Shown here: piece by piece, positions 43,028-53,196 of the stretch | How positions within the stretch are numbered: position 1 is the first letter of the stretch | How the letters are laid out: each line of letters opens with the position of its first letter | From: Selaginella moellendorffii | Lineage: Eukaryota > Streptophyta > Lycopodiopsida > Selaginellales > Selaginellaceae | DNA: 64,000 bases | Direction: 5' to 3' | Assembly (NCBI RefSeq): GCF_000143415.4 | Contig: NW_003314275.1 | Location: 1,561,999 to 1,625,998 of the forward strand | Translations under genes and position numbers: made by a program | Notes under the pieces: generated by a model | Told to the model about the DNA's origin: nothing | Seen by the model: only the letters and a program-made list of their open reading frames with translations | Databases searched by the model: none

Positions 43028-44648
43028 TTACATGGAAGCGAGGCACGAGCGAAGGGATTTGGCTTCCTCCTGGTGCCGGAGACGTTCCAAGGCGCTCGCC
43101 TCGTACCTCCTCACCATCTCCTGCGACATGTTTAGCCTTCTTCCCACCTCTCGCAGCGATTTCACCGCAAGAGCTCCATCTTCCAGCCCGTATCGGTGCT
43201 GCAACACCATCCTCTCCTTGTCTTTCAATCGCTGGAGCTGCAAGTTTTCCAATCGAGTTAGATACTTGAGAGGAGATTCTTGCTGCTTGCTTGCTTACCG
43301 CTGTGACGATTTCTTCTCGGACCTCCGAGCTCTCCGAGACAATGTCGCCGGTCTCTGGCAAGTACTCGAGAAACTCCTCGTCGGTGCCTCGCACAGTCTC
43401 GTTGAGCGAGCGAACTCGAAAGTTGCTGTAGTAGTATATGTTCCAGAACTGGACTGGATCCAATCCAGTCCTCTCCATCACTTCCTCGTCGCTGGGATTT
43501 CTCCCCAGCTCCACCCGGAGCTCTCGTCTCGCCTTTCGGATCTCCACCTTTTTCTGGAGAAGCAAACCACGATTCAGTCTCGCAAGCAAGAGAAAACAGA
43601 GAAAAAAAGAGATGTATCTGTTGTTACCGCTGCGAAGCTGAAAGGCAGGCGAATCACTTGACCAGTTCTCGTGATGGCTCTCACTATCGCGGTTCGTATC
43701 CAAAAGATAGCGTACGTGGAGAAGCGAGTACCTTTGCCGGGATTGAAGTGATCCATAGCATCAATCAGACCTTTGACACCTTCTTGACACAAATCTTCCA
43801 GAGAGAAACTCCCCGCGTCACGCTCGTATCTTCTAGCCAAGAACAGCACCAGCCGGCAGTTGTGCTGGAGAAAGAAGAAAGAAATAAGAAAGAGTTAAGA
43901 TGATCGATCGAGAAGAACTTGCCTCGATCAACTTGTTTTGCGCGGCTTCGCCGAGTTGGAGCCGGCGTCGCAAGGTTCTAAAGTCCGTATTTGCTGTCGT
44001 AGCCCACTCGTCGTCGCTGGGCTCTCTACGTAGAACTCGTCGTAGCTCACTTCTTACTTGGTGTAAGTGCTGTGAAGAAGAACAAATATAAGCTGCGAAG
44101 AACCGAAAGAGAGAGAATACCTTCACTGGAGTCAGGAGCTCCACTAGCTCGATTTCTTCTTGCGATGTCAAGTAGCGGTGATGGAGATTTCGCCAATCCA
44201 CTGGCTTGACACCAAACGACGATCGTATGAGCTCCTCGGATTCATCCGACCAAAGATCCCCTCCATTTGACGGTGTGCTCGATGATCCTCCAGTAGCTCG
44301 ATCGGTCCTCTTCCTTGAAACCCTATCTCCCCTCTTCGCAAATCCCTCCTCGCTGCCATCGGGACCACTGGTACTGACCTGATTGAAAGCGTCCTCCAGC
44401 GCAGCCACCGCATTCTTGATCTGCCGCGCCGGCCCGGCCTGATAATCCGCGGCCTCGATCGATTGCGAGGAGCGCGTCAATCCAGCAGCACCAATCTTGG
44501 AGACCCGCCGCCGCCGCCGACGCTGCTTGCTCTGATTAAGCTCTAGATCGTTAGATACCTCCAGAAATCTACCTGGCGCGAGGAGCTTGGACCGCGATTC
44601 CAGAAAGCTGGAAGGAGAAGGGTGTAGCCATAGCCCCATTCTCTCCAT
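43028..44648 (-). CDS. plastid RNA polymerase sigma factor (sigma-70 family)
   Basis: Five exons in phase: 44121-44648, 43923-44069, 43628-43864, 43299-43553, 43028-43237; 458 residues. The N-terminal about 150 residues are basic and Ser-rich, fitting a transit peptide plus a plant-specific region. Region 2 shows RLVLFLARRYERDAGSFSLE, DLCQEGVKGLIDAMDHFNPG and GTRFSTYAIFWIRTAIVRAI. Region 3 follows (GRNPSDEEVMERTGLDPVQF), then region 4 with QRLKDKERMVLQHRYGL and the helix-turn-helix LREVGRRLNMSQEMVRRYEA. It directs the plastid-encoded RNA polymerase to promoters. Which of SIG1-SIG6 it matches is unclear. Intron 2 uses a GC donor (GAG|GCAAGT). Confidence 0.92.
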
Positions 44649-45901
44649 TGCTCACACTTCCCTCTTTTCTCTCGAAACCACAAGAGCAGAACTATTCCCG
44701 GTATATTCTCTCCTCAATAGCCACGTGGCAAACTCCAAACCTCAATTTTAGCGGGGAAATTTAGGGCTCTTCGTTACCTTTAAACTTCCCTATGGCTGCG
44801 ATTTGGCAGTGTGTTTTCTTTGACGTTCTAGAAAGCGCATGACAATCCAGACAAGTTATCCATAGCCATGCACGATTGGACGTGAAAGGAAGCCTAGAAA
44901 AAGGTGACGGACCAACTACCAACCCCATAAAATAGTTGAAGAAAAAAAATGTTCAAAGGAAGGTAGTGGTTACACGTTTTGGATTTCATTGTCCACATTC
45001 GTGCAGACAGGGCTTGTGAGACTACTGTTGTGGAAGATGAAAAGCCAACTTTGTGATAAGCTAATGTTTTCGTAAAGTTTAATGTTCAATAAATCATAAA
45101 AACGCCATGTGATCCTCCAGAAGAAGTTCCCGAAATTCATACAAAACAACAAACAAACACCAAAGAGGTCTCTTCCGGAATCCACCGCCAAACAGGCACC
45201 AAACTAAAGCAAGAAAAGACACCAAAACCAGCTTTTTTTTTTAGAATCTCGAGCTGTGGAGGTTGTGGCCATCGCGATTTCTGGCAATCGTGCAACAGAT
45301 TCAACGGCAACAAAAGCTATGCGAGGGTTTTGCATTGGTTGTTTGTAATTTGTAATAACTTGGCCCGAGAGCGGGTCGTTTTTTTCAACGGAAGCATGTG
45401 TTGGTTTGTGTGTCATGCTTTTAGTGTGCCCTTCATGAAATCGGTTGGAAAAAAAAAAAAAACTGTAGATAGCTGCGACGGTTTGATTTGATCTTACTCC
45501 TCCCACTTCTCGGCAGTTGATTTATCCTACCAAAATTTAATAAAAAGGAACAAAATAAAAAAGGAGAAAGCGAGCTGCAAGGCAGCTTTATTATTTACAT
45601 CTCTTGAAAAAAAGCAGCAGTGAAGCAGAGCAGTGCACATTGTTGCTATAAGTGCACTTGCACTTGCACTTGAAATTTACAGGCATTATAAATTCGAGTC
45701 CTTGCCTTGGAGGTGGAGCAAGCAGGCAGCAGCATCAAAACGAAGTTTTTCGTGTTCCTGCTGTGGAGGAACCAATTGTTCCTCATCTCTTTTCTCTGAT
45801 CAGGGGGAAAGAGCCTCTTTTTTCTTCTTGTTAGTCAGTTGGTCATTACCAAGAAAAAACTTTGAGAGAACTTTGAATTTCTGATAGTTTTTGTTTGTGA
45901 G
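44649..45901. other. intergenic region between sigma factor and expansin
   Basis: Divergent promoters of the sigma factor (minus) and expansin (plus). It contains a G-box (44722), several A/T runs and a short CACTTG triplicate (about 45652-45670) near a TATAAA-like site (45688) that may be the expansin core promoter. No gene recognised. Confidence 0.5.
44722..44727. promoter_or_regulatory. G-box 75 bp upstream of the sigma factor start
   Basis: CACGTG within AGCCACGTGGCAA. G-boxes are classic light- and ABA-responsive sites; a plastid sigma factor is a plausible target, but this is inference. Confidence 0.45.
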
Positions 45902-47122
45902 ATGGCTACTATGTCTGCTGCTTTGCTGCTGCTTGCTGCCTTGAGTGGCTGCACTTTCGATTTGGCTCAAGCCACTCCAGTGAAGAAGGATGAAATGATC
46001 AAATGGGAACCAGCCACTGCAACATGGTATGGAAGTCCCAATGGAGCTGGAACTGATGGTACAATGCAATCACACCCAATAACAAATTTATTGAGAATTG
46101 TACAATCATCAGGAAATGATTTCTAAGAAAGAACTAGAAGAGTGTGTCGAGTTAGAATGTTATAACTCGTGATTTTTCTCAATGCTTTCTTTCTTTTCTT
46201 TTTTTGAAGGTGGAGCTTGTGGATATGGAAGCCTGCCCAACACACCCTATGGCTCAGATGTAGGTGCTGGGAGCCCAATTCTTTTCATGAATGGAATTGG
46301 CTGTGGAACTTGTTTTGAGGTAATCTATCATGAGTTTCTTCGCTCTTCTTTCTTTCTCTGTTTTTTCAAGTTTCCCTGTAGTATCAATCTATTGAATGCA
46401 TCAAATCAATCGATCATTCTCATGACAATGTGGCTATCCAAATCCATGTAGGTGAAGTGCGTCGACGGGCAGCTCTGCTCGCCTCAGCCCGTCAACGTGG
46501 TCATCACTGACGAGTGTCCCGGAGGCTACTGCTCGGGAGGAAGAACACACTTTGATCTCAGTGGCACTGCCTTTGGAAAGATGGCCAGCGGCAGCGCAAA
46601 CATCCAGCACCTCCTCGCCGCGGGAGTTCTCAATGTTCTCTACAGACGGTAAGCCTGACTCTGAGATTATTCCTGGAATATTTGAGGAATCTCTTCCCAA
46701 TTTCAGTGCTCCATGCATCTACAAGAGCCAGGGCGTCGTGTTCCAGGTCGCCGATGGCTCCACACCCTTTTGGTTTGAGACAGTTATCAGATATCTGGAT
46801 GGTCCGGGAGATCTCGCGACAGTCGAGCTCCAACAGGTAATCACCTTTTGCAAAGAAATTCCAAAGTTTTTGGCAAAGAGATTGAGAACTAATGGAACTT
46901 TTGTAGTTTGGGTCTTCTGCTTGGCAGCCGATGAGCCAAGTTTGGGGGGCAAACTGGTGCCTGAACGCAGGTGGCGGCACGCCTTTGAGAGCTCCATTTT
47001 CGATTCGGCTCACGGCACTTCAAACCGGAGAGAAGATTATCGCCCACAATGTCATTCCTGCGAATTGGGCACCCCAACACAGCTATTCCACTGGTGTCAA
47101 CTTTGACACGCGCAATTATTGA
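45902..47122 (+). CDS. EXPB: beta-expansin
   Basis: Five exons in phase: 45902-46058, 46210-46319, 46452-46648, 46707-46836, 46907-47122; 269 residues. A signal peptide spans residues 1-24 (SAALLLLAALSGCTFDLAQA). Domain 1 (GH45-like) has ATATWYGSPNGAGTDGGACG, GIGCGTCFEVKC, VVITDECPGGYCSGG and the HFD motif in THFDLSGTAFGKMA. Domain 2 (CBM63-like) follows with QVADGSTPFWFETVIRYLDG, SSAWQPMSQVWGANWCL and PFSIRLTALQTGEKIIAHNV. The GGACGYG context and EXPB-style C-terminus favour beta- over alpha-expansin. Expansins loosen cell walls at acidic pH after secretion. Length and layout are normal, so the gene looks intact. Confidence 0.93.
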
Positions 47123-47279
47123 CGAGAGTACTCAGGGGCTTCTGTAGTGTGTGAAAAAATGCCACACTCGGGCCAATGAAAATTTAAATAAAAGTTTGAA
47201 AAGAAGTGTCACTCGTTTCTCCAGATGCATGTTTCATGCCCTATGACAATTTGCCCAGTCTTAGATGGTTCAATGCACA

Positions 47280-47490
47280 AAACATACAGAAGTCCACACT
47301 GTCCAAAATTTTAGTTGTTGGTCCAGATAGCTTTTCGATTTTCATCATAAACTACAAGGTTGCAGTCTAATTGTAACCTTAAGTAACATCTTTTTACCAA
47401 TCCCCAAGATAAAGTACAAAGTTACAATCGGTTTGCATCTGGAGAAAGTAAGATCCATCTGGAGGTTCAAGATAACCATCAGCGTCAATA
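47280..47490 (-). pseudogene. GNA-type (bulb/B-type) mannose lectin fragment
   Basis: In the minus direction the sequence reads DGYLEPPDGSYFLQMQTDCN then FVLYLGDW and a stop; after a gap and frame change it reads CYLRLQLDCNLVVYDENRKA then IWTNN and another stop, then FGQCGLLY. Two tandem 'MQ.DCN.V.Y' signatures are diagnostic of GNA-like lectin subdomains (consensus QxDxNxVxY). Premature stops after GDW and TNN and the frame change show it is broken. Similarity to other parts of a lectin gene could continue toward 47950, but I could not identify it. It lies between the expansin and PGI genes. Confidence 0.7.
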
Positions 47491-48300
47491 CGTGAGATAT
47501 CTGCATCATCACCCGCACTTCGCAAGCAAGACTTATAAACCAACAATCAGGTATATGTTCATCACCAGGATAATCTTTAAGCTCCATAACACTCTGAGCT
47601 TGTGGATTATCAAGGCTTGTAGTGATCTCGCAACAGATTTTGAATATGATGCTTCCTCATACACAGTGTGCCTGATCAAGATCCCGTTAGTACCGTAGTT
47701 TAGAATTGCGATGGGGTGGTTGCAAGAACATTAAAAAGCCCATCATCAGCCTTGTGCCAAGCCTCTGGACAAGCCCCAGCGATGGAAAAAATGTACCCAA
47801 GAGAAACTCCCCGAAAGGACTCATCGACGTTTCGGAGACAATGAGGGTTATGGAGACCTTGCGGCCTTCGACTTCCATGCTATCTGCGAATGTTAGCCCA
47901 ACCGAATACATCTGGAACCTGGAGATGTTCTTGATGATTTTCACAATGCCTTATGGATTTTTTCGGAATAGCCAGTGAAACACATCTGGTGAAGATTAGC
48001 TAGAGCAACAACAGTAGCAGTGGTTCTCATTGTCTTTTGATCCTAGACTTGTACAAGAAGAGAGCCATTTTCTATACCTCTCTCTTTCTTAATGTCTTCC
48101 ATTCTGCCGAGAAAGTCTGTTGCCAATGTTGGATTATAAAAGAAAAACGAGGGACTTTATGGCAGCTGCCAGGTGGCATTTTGTAACTGTGCCACGTGTA
48201 ATAAAGACCTTGAACGCCACGTCAGAAGGTTGACCTTGTTTTTAAAAATGTGAGTGAGCCCTAGCACAGGAAACACCACAGGGCGGCTTTTTGTCTCGCC
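47491..48300. other. intergenic region upstream of PGI
   Basis: Open frames of 85-90 codons exist on both strands around 47690-47978 without recognisable motifs; part may be lectin-gene remnant. The last 150 bp is the PGI promoter, with a G-box and an ACGT core (GCCACGTCAG, 48216-48225). Confidence 0.4.
48193..48198. promoter_or_regulatory. G-box 103 bp upstream of PGI start
   Basis: CACGTG within TGCCACGTGTAATAAAG, followed 20 bp later by a second ACGT core (GCCACGTCAG). Paired ACGT elements are typical bZIP sites. Confidence 0.45.
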
Positions 48301-50832
48301 ATGGCGAGCTTGGCACACCAATGCGCGTCTCGTCTCGATTGTAGATCCAGGATCGAGCGAATCGGCGCCCTTTCTAGCATCCCTGGAGCTAATCCAAGCA
48401 GGATCGCAAGAACCAGGGGGCGGATCTGTGGAGCGATCGCCAGCAGCGGCACCGGTGGCGCTTCCGCTGCCCTTAGGGAGAAGCCGGCGCTCGAGATGGA
48501 GGCTAGCGCGCTGTGGGAGAGGTATGTGGAGTGGCTCTACCAGCACAAGGAGCTCGGCTTGTACGTGGATGTGAGCCGGATGGGATTTAGCGATGGCTTT
48601 GTCATAGCGATGGAGGAGAGGTTTGCAAAGGCTTTCAAGGACATGGAGAAGCTCGAAGGCGGTGGTATCTCCAATCCGGACGAGAAAAGAATGGTTGGCC
48701 ACTACTGGCTGAGAAACTCCGAGCTTGCTCCAAGCTACTATCTGAAGAAGCAAATCGATGAGACGCTCGAGGGAGTGAAGGCTTTCGCTGGAGATGTTAT
48801 CAGCGGTAAGGTAAAGCTTCTTTGATCGATCCATCGATCGAGTTCTTTCGTACACGTTCTTCTAGTTCTCATACTGTGATCTTTACTTTGCGAGCAGATC
48901 AAGCCACCACCATGCCCAGCGGGAAAATTCACGCATGTTTTGTCGATTGGAATTGGAGGCTCCGCGTTAGGACCTCAGTTTGTGGCCGAAGCCTTGGCAC
49001 CTGATAATCCTCCTCTTGAGGTGATTAATTTGTAAAGCTCGGTTTTTATTTTTATTTTATTTCTTTTTATTTCTTTATTTTTTTTGCTAGTGCTTGACTT
49101 TGTTTCGCTGCACAGATCAGGTTCATTGATAATACCGATCCCGCTGGTATCGATCACCAAATTTCTCAGCTCGGTGCCAAGTTATCGTCTACTTTAGTGA
49201 TTGTTATCTCGAAGGTATACTAGATGTTTTTCCAGTTTAGAAGTTTCCTTTTTACTTTATTGCATGTATTCTTCTTGCATACAGAGTGGTGGTACTCCAG
49301 AGACACGCAATGGCTTGTTGGAAGTCCAGAAGGCTTTCCGGGAGAAGGGACTTGACTTTCCAAAGCAGGCTGTGGCGATCACTCAAGAAAAATCCTTGCT
49401 TGACACCACCGCTCGCAGTGAGGGCTGGCTTGCAAGGTTTCCAATGTTCGACTGGGTTGGGGGGAGAACTTCTGAATTATCAGCCGTGGGACTTCTTCCA
49501 GCTGCGCTTCAGGTGCGTGTTGAAGTTTAACTTGATAGCGTGCTAGCGTGGTCGTTTCTTTTCAGGGCATCAACGTGGACGATATGCTTTATGGTGCGGC
49601 ATTGATGGACAAGGCCACGAGAAAGCAATCGGTGAGCTCTTTTAGTATTTTCTCCATGCAAACTTATTTTGTTTCTGTTTTGCTGTGTTTTTAGATTAAA
49701 GAGAACCCCGCTGCTTTGCTAGCACTTTGCTGGTATTGGGCCTCGAATGGTATTGGATCCAAAGACATGGTTGTTCTTCCCTACAAAGACAGCTTGCTCT
49801 TGTTTAGTCGCTACTTACAGCAGTTGGTGATGGAGTCTCTTGGCAAAGAACTCGACTTAGACGGGAATTTGGTACCTATAAAAACTCTCCTTTTTTTCTT
49901 CCTTCTTTCTAGTTGTGACAAGTGTCTCCTGTGAAGGTAAATCAAGGATTAAGTGTGTACGGGAACAAAGGCAGCACAGATCAACACGCGTAAGTTTTGT
50001 CTTTTTTTCTTAAAAGGGAGTTGACGCTTGATCTCTCTCAGATACATTCAACAGCTTAGAGAGGGTGTTTCAAATTTTTTTGCAACTTTTATAGAGGTTC
50101 TTCGGGACAGACCTCCGGGCCATGACTGGGAGCTTGAGCCTGGCGTAACTTGTGGTGACTACCTGTTTGGTATGCTTCAGGTAAGAGTATTTCCTCATGA
50201 AAATCTTCTAAGCTGATATCTTTGGAGCATTTTCAGGGGACCAGATCCGCTCTTTATGCAAACAAGAGGGAATCCATCACAGTGACTGTGCAAGAAGTCA
50301 ATGCTCGGACTATCGGTGCGCTGATAGCGCTGTATGAGCGAGCAGTCGGCCTCTATGCGAGCTTGGTAAACATTAACGCGTATCATCAACCAGGTAAGCT
50401 TTCTTCTGGGCGAATTGATCAAATCAGTGTGTGCCGCAGGCGTCGAGGCAGGAAAGAAAGCAGCGGCAGACGTATTGGCCTTGCAAAAGAGAGTTCTTGC
50501 GGTTTTAAACGAGGCCAGGTTTGCAATGAAGGAAATCTTCTGTTTGGCAGACTTTGTAAATGCTTTCTTGCTTGCAGCTGCAAGGAACCAGCCGAGCCAC
50601 TTGCAGTAGAAACTATTGCACAGTTATGCCAAGCTCCAAACCAGGTAAAAAATCTCATTTTTTTCCTCTTGCATAGGCAAACAAGGTACTCCCACAGGTT
50701 GAAATGATTTACAAGATTGTGTTGCATATGGCTGCGAACGATAGAGCCTTGTTTGCCGAGGGCAGCCGCGGCTCGCCCCGGAGCTTGAAAGTCTACACTG
50801 GAGAGTGCAATGTGGAGGAGCTATACGACTAG
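48301..50832 (+). CDS. PGI1: plastid glucose-6-phosphate isomerase
   Basis: Twelve exons in phase: 48301-48810, 48898-49020, 49116-49214, 49285-49512, 49566-49631, 49695-49871, 49937-49989, 50042-50180, 50237-50393, 50440-50518, 50578-50644, 50698-50832; 610 residues. The first about 60 residues are Ser/Arg/Ala-rich and begin MASLAHQC, a typical transit peptide. Core blocks: [74 protein letters not shown] (catalytic His), and [20 protein letters not shown] (PGI signature 2). It interconverts glucose-6-phosphate and fructose-6-phosphate and links the Calvin cycle to starch synthesis. The gene appears complete and lies just left of the segmental duplication. Confidence 0.95.
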
Positions 50833-51088
50833 AAGATTAGAAAGGGAAGAAACGGAGAACACTGAAATAAGATACTCGCGACAGGGAGAATAAGCTCTAC
50901 GAGCTACGTAGACTACATATTTTTTCGTATCGACACAGAACAACACTCTAAAACAGCGATCTCGACCATTCAAACAAAAGGTCGAAGATACCATGTAAAT
51001 AAATACTTTGACACTGATTTCAAGCTTCTCTCGAAAACAAACGAGAAAAAGAATCAAGTTTTTCGCTGGACATTACCATAATGAAAAT

Positions 51089-51160
51089 GGAGGTATGGCT
51101 CAGCGGTAGAGCAATCGGCTGCAGTCCGATAGGTCACCAGTTCGATCCTGGTTGCCTCCT
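51089..51160 (+). tRNA. tRNA-Cys (GCA), unit A
   Basis: A 72-nt cloverleaf: acceptor GGAGGTA pairs with TGCCTCC (one G-U), anticodon stem ATCGG/CCGAT closes the loop CTGCAGT with anticodon GCA, and T-arm ACCAG/CTGGT encloses TTCGATC. The discriminator base is T, as expected for tRNA-Cys. The internal A box (TGGCTCAGCGG) and B box (GTTCGATCC) promoters are present. No intron, and no encoded CCA, as usual for nuclear tRNA genes. Confidence 0.93.
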
Positions 51161-51348
51161 CTTCCAGTTTGAAATTCAACAAAACTTAGAGATATATAAC
51201 TTCTCGGTTGGTGGTATTAGCTACAATTTGACCGATCATTTTTTGAAACTCAGCTCTGTGGTTCATGCTTTAGAAAGGCCCTTCAAGGACCATGTAGATA
51301 GATCTTCTTCACAAGAAAAATAAATGGTTGAACACCTTTGCTGTGATC

Positions 51349-52260
51349 CTATGCTTCGTCTTCCTCTTCCAGCACATAAGTTGGCGATTGGGTCCGGATT
51401 TGCGAGCCGGGAACCGTCTCACTCAACTGGAACGATCCCGCAACCGGTTGATCGCTACTTCCCAGCTGCTGGTACCTCGAGATTTGCGAAGAGTCGCTGC
51501 CGCCGCCAGCTTTGTGAAAGAACGCATAAGTTGGCAGCACCACCGCGAGGATCATGGCCAGATGCAAGTTAAACTGGAGCGTCGCGATCGCCTTGCCTCT
51601 GTGCAATGCCATCGTCCCTTTGCAGTGAACTGCGTAGTCGCCCTCGCCGTTTTGATCCAGCCAGCACCCCTGAGACATCCCCCTGGACGAGAAGATTGAG
51701 CTGGCCATCTGGAAGAACCAAGTCCCCTGGAGGATCAATCCCAAGCTCTGTATGAAACGCAGCAGCTCGCTGCGGGGGTAGCAAATCCTGAGAAGCGTCG
51801 ACAGCAAACACACGCCGATCGGGACGAGGAGGAGCCGATGGTATTGCCCCTGGACGCCGCTGCCATCGTCTTCCTTGAGATAGAAGAGGAAGAACTCCAA
51901 TCCAAATGCCGTCACTGCGAGGAGCCGCAAAATCTCTTTTGGGAGCGGCAAAATCCTGGTCTTCTCCTTGAGGATCGCGGCGAGGGAGTAGACGAGGAAC
52001 ATAGAGGCCGTGCCCGAGGATTCCAGCGCCATGGCCGACGCCACCGGGTAGCCGCGCCGCCAGTCCCGGTGGGACGCGAGAAAGCTCCCTAGAATGTGGA
52101 ACGAGGCCAGGAACGCGACGAAGACCGATTGGAGGTCGCAATGCCGGATCGATCTGTGCTGCTGCTTACCGGGATCCACTGGAGTGGAATTGGCAACCAG
52201 GCGCCATAGGCCGATCCCTAGGAAGCCCGCTCCCGTCGCAGCCATGCCCTCCCATCCCAT
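51349..52260 (-). CDS. DUF716 / TMEM45-like multi-pass membrane protein, unit A
   Basis: Single exon, 303 residues, ATG at 52260. It begins MGWEGMAATGAGFLGIGLWR and shows about seven hydrophobic segments, including LQSVFVAFLASFHILGSFLA, LAVTAFGLEFFLFYL, LLVPIGVCLLSTLLRICY and FNLHLAMILAVVLPTYAFF. A conserved-looking GTWFFQMASSIF motif sits in the middle. This is the plant DUF716 (TMEM45-related) family; its biochemical role is not established, though some members are linked to virus response. The tail SQISRYQQLGSSD is hydrophilic and probably cytosolic. Its twin in unit B is broken, so this is the working copy. Confidence 0.88.
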   Translation of the reverse strand: MGWEGMAATGAGFLGIGLWRLVANSTPVDPGKQQHRSIRHCDLQSVFVAFLASFHILGSFLASHRDWRRGYPVASAMALESSGTASMFLVYSLAAILKEKTRILPLPKEILRLLAVTAFGLEFFLFYLKEDDGSGVQGQYHRLLLVPIGVCLLSTLLRICYPRSELLRFIQSLGLILQGTWFFQMASSIFSSRGMSQGCWLDQNGEGDYAVHCKGTMALHRGKAIATLQFNLHLAMILAVVLPTYAFFHKAGGGSDSSQISRYQQLGSSDQPVAGSFQLSETVPGSQIRTQSPTYVLEEEDEA

Positions 52261-52691
52261 AGCTCGAAGTGTTTGACCTAAATAAATTTCAGTTTGTTTT
52301 TATTTGCTATAATACACCCTTTATTGTTAAAACTTATACAAAGTAAGAAAAATGTATCTTTGGTAGTTTCAAATTGTGTGTGCTAGTGGAAAGGGGCGCT
52401 AGCAATCCACTAGAACGATTGATTGATGCATGGCTTGGAGAGTGGGGACCTTTTTCCAAATTTGATGGCCTTTTTTTTCCAGTCACTGGTTTTCCATTAA
52501 TAATCTCAATATTAAGCCTCTTATTTATGTAAAAAGGCCTGATAAACTTTATAAAACAAAAAATAGAATTCTCTAAAAAGAAAGAACACTTTAGCTATAC
52601 ATGAGAATTTGTCCTAAAACACTAAAACTTTCAGAGTGACCCCAGAGTGTTCTTGGGGCCAGCTGATCTTCCGCAAGGTTGTGGAAGTCAT

Positions 52692-52725
52692 CGCAGATAT
52701 CTCCTCGCGACTGGAGATGTCTGCG
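52692..52725. repeat. 13-bp inverted repeat with 8-base loop
   Basis: CGCAGATATCTCC (52692-52704) faces GGAGATGTCTGCG (52713-52725), one mismatch, around TCGCGACT. The matching position in unit B does not contain it. It lies 49 bp beyond the stop codon of the small peptide ORF, so it could act as a 3'-end structure or be a small insertion scar. Confidence 0.7.
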
Positions 52726-52773
52726 GATGTAACTACAACATCATTCTCTGAATTGGGTCTTGAGAGGAGACAG

Positions 52774-52974
52774 TTAATATTCAAATGTGCAGATATGTTT
52801 TGATTCTGCCGCGAGAGTCACTTCTTGCCATGTGATGGAAGCATAAAAGTCACGCCAAGGGAAAAAATGAGGATTCTTTCTACCCCCACCGTGCCCGTCA
52901 AAACTCTGGCTCGAACACAAGATTAAAGACAGCAAACAAAGGAGCAAGGTGAAAACCAAAACCCGAGATTCCAT
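52774..52974 (-). CDS. putative small secreted peptide, unit A
   Basis: ATG at 52974 opens 66 codons. Residues 1-24 (ESRVLVFTLLLCLLSLILCS) form a strong signal peptide, followed by a short mature part: SFDGHGGGRKNPHFFPWRDF, then YASITWQEVTLAAES and a CTFEY end. The twin in unit B keeps the ATG and signal peptide, but the downstream frame shifts by a 4-bp indel. The ORF is divergent from the NPF gene, 222 bp apart. I do not recognise a known peptide-hormone family. It could also be the first exon of a longer gene. Confidence 0.5.
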   Translation of the reverse strand: MESRVLVFTLLLCLLSLILCSSQSFDGHGGGRKNPHFFPWRDFYASITWQEVTLAAESKHICTFEY

Positions 52975-53196
52975 AAACTTTTCTCTCGAGTTTTTTTGAA
53001 AGAGAGAAGCGAACCTTTAATCCCGCGATACTCTTCTCGGACGTTCAGACCTAGCAATCAAAATGACGTCATCTTCATGGCCTCGTCTCTCTTTTAAGTA
53101 AGCGAAACAAACAAAGTGGCTATGGGGGAGATTTTTACTCTGTTCGCGTGTGAATCCTCAGCGAGCGAGCGCGAAGATAGCGATTGATCACACTCC

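Noticed and set aside
47687-47978. 85-90 codon frames on both strands between expansin and PGI
   Set aside because: Plus-strand frame lacks an ATG start; the minus one has no recognisable family. Possibly lectin-gene remnant but not supportable.
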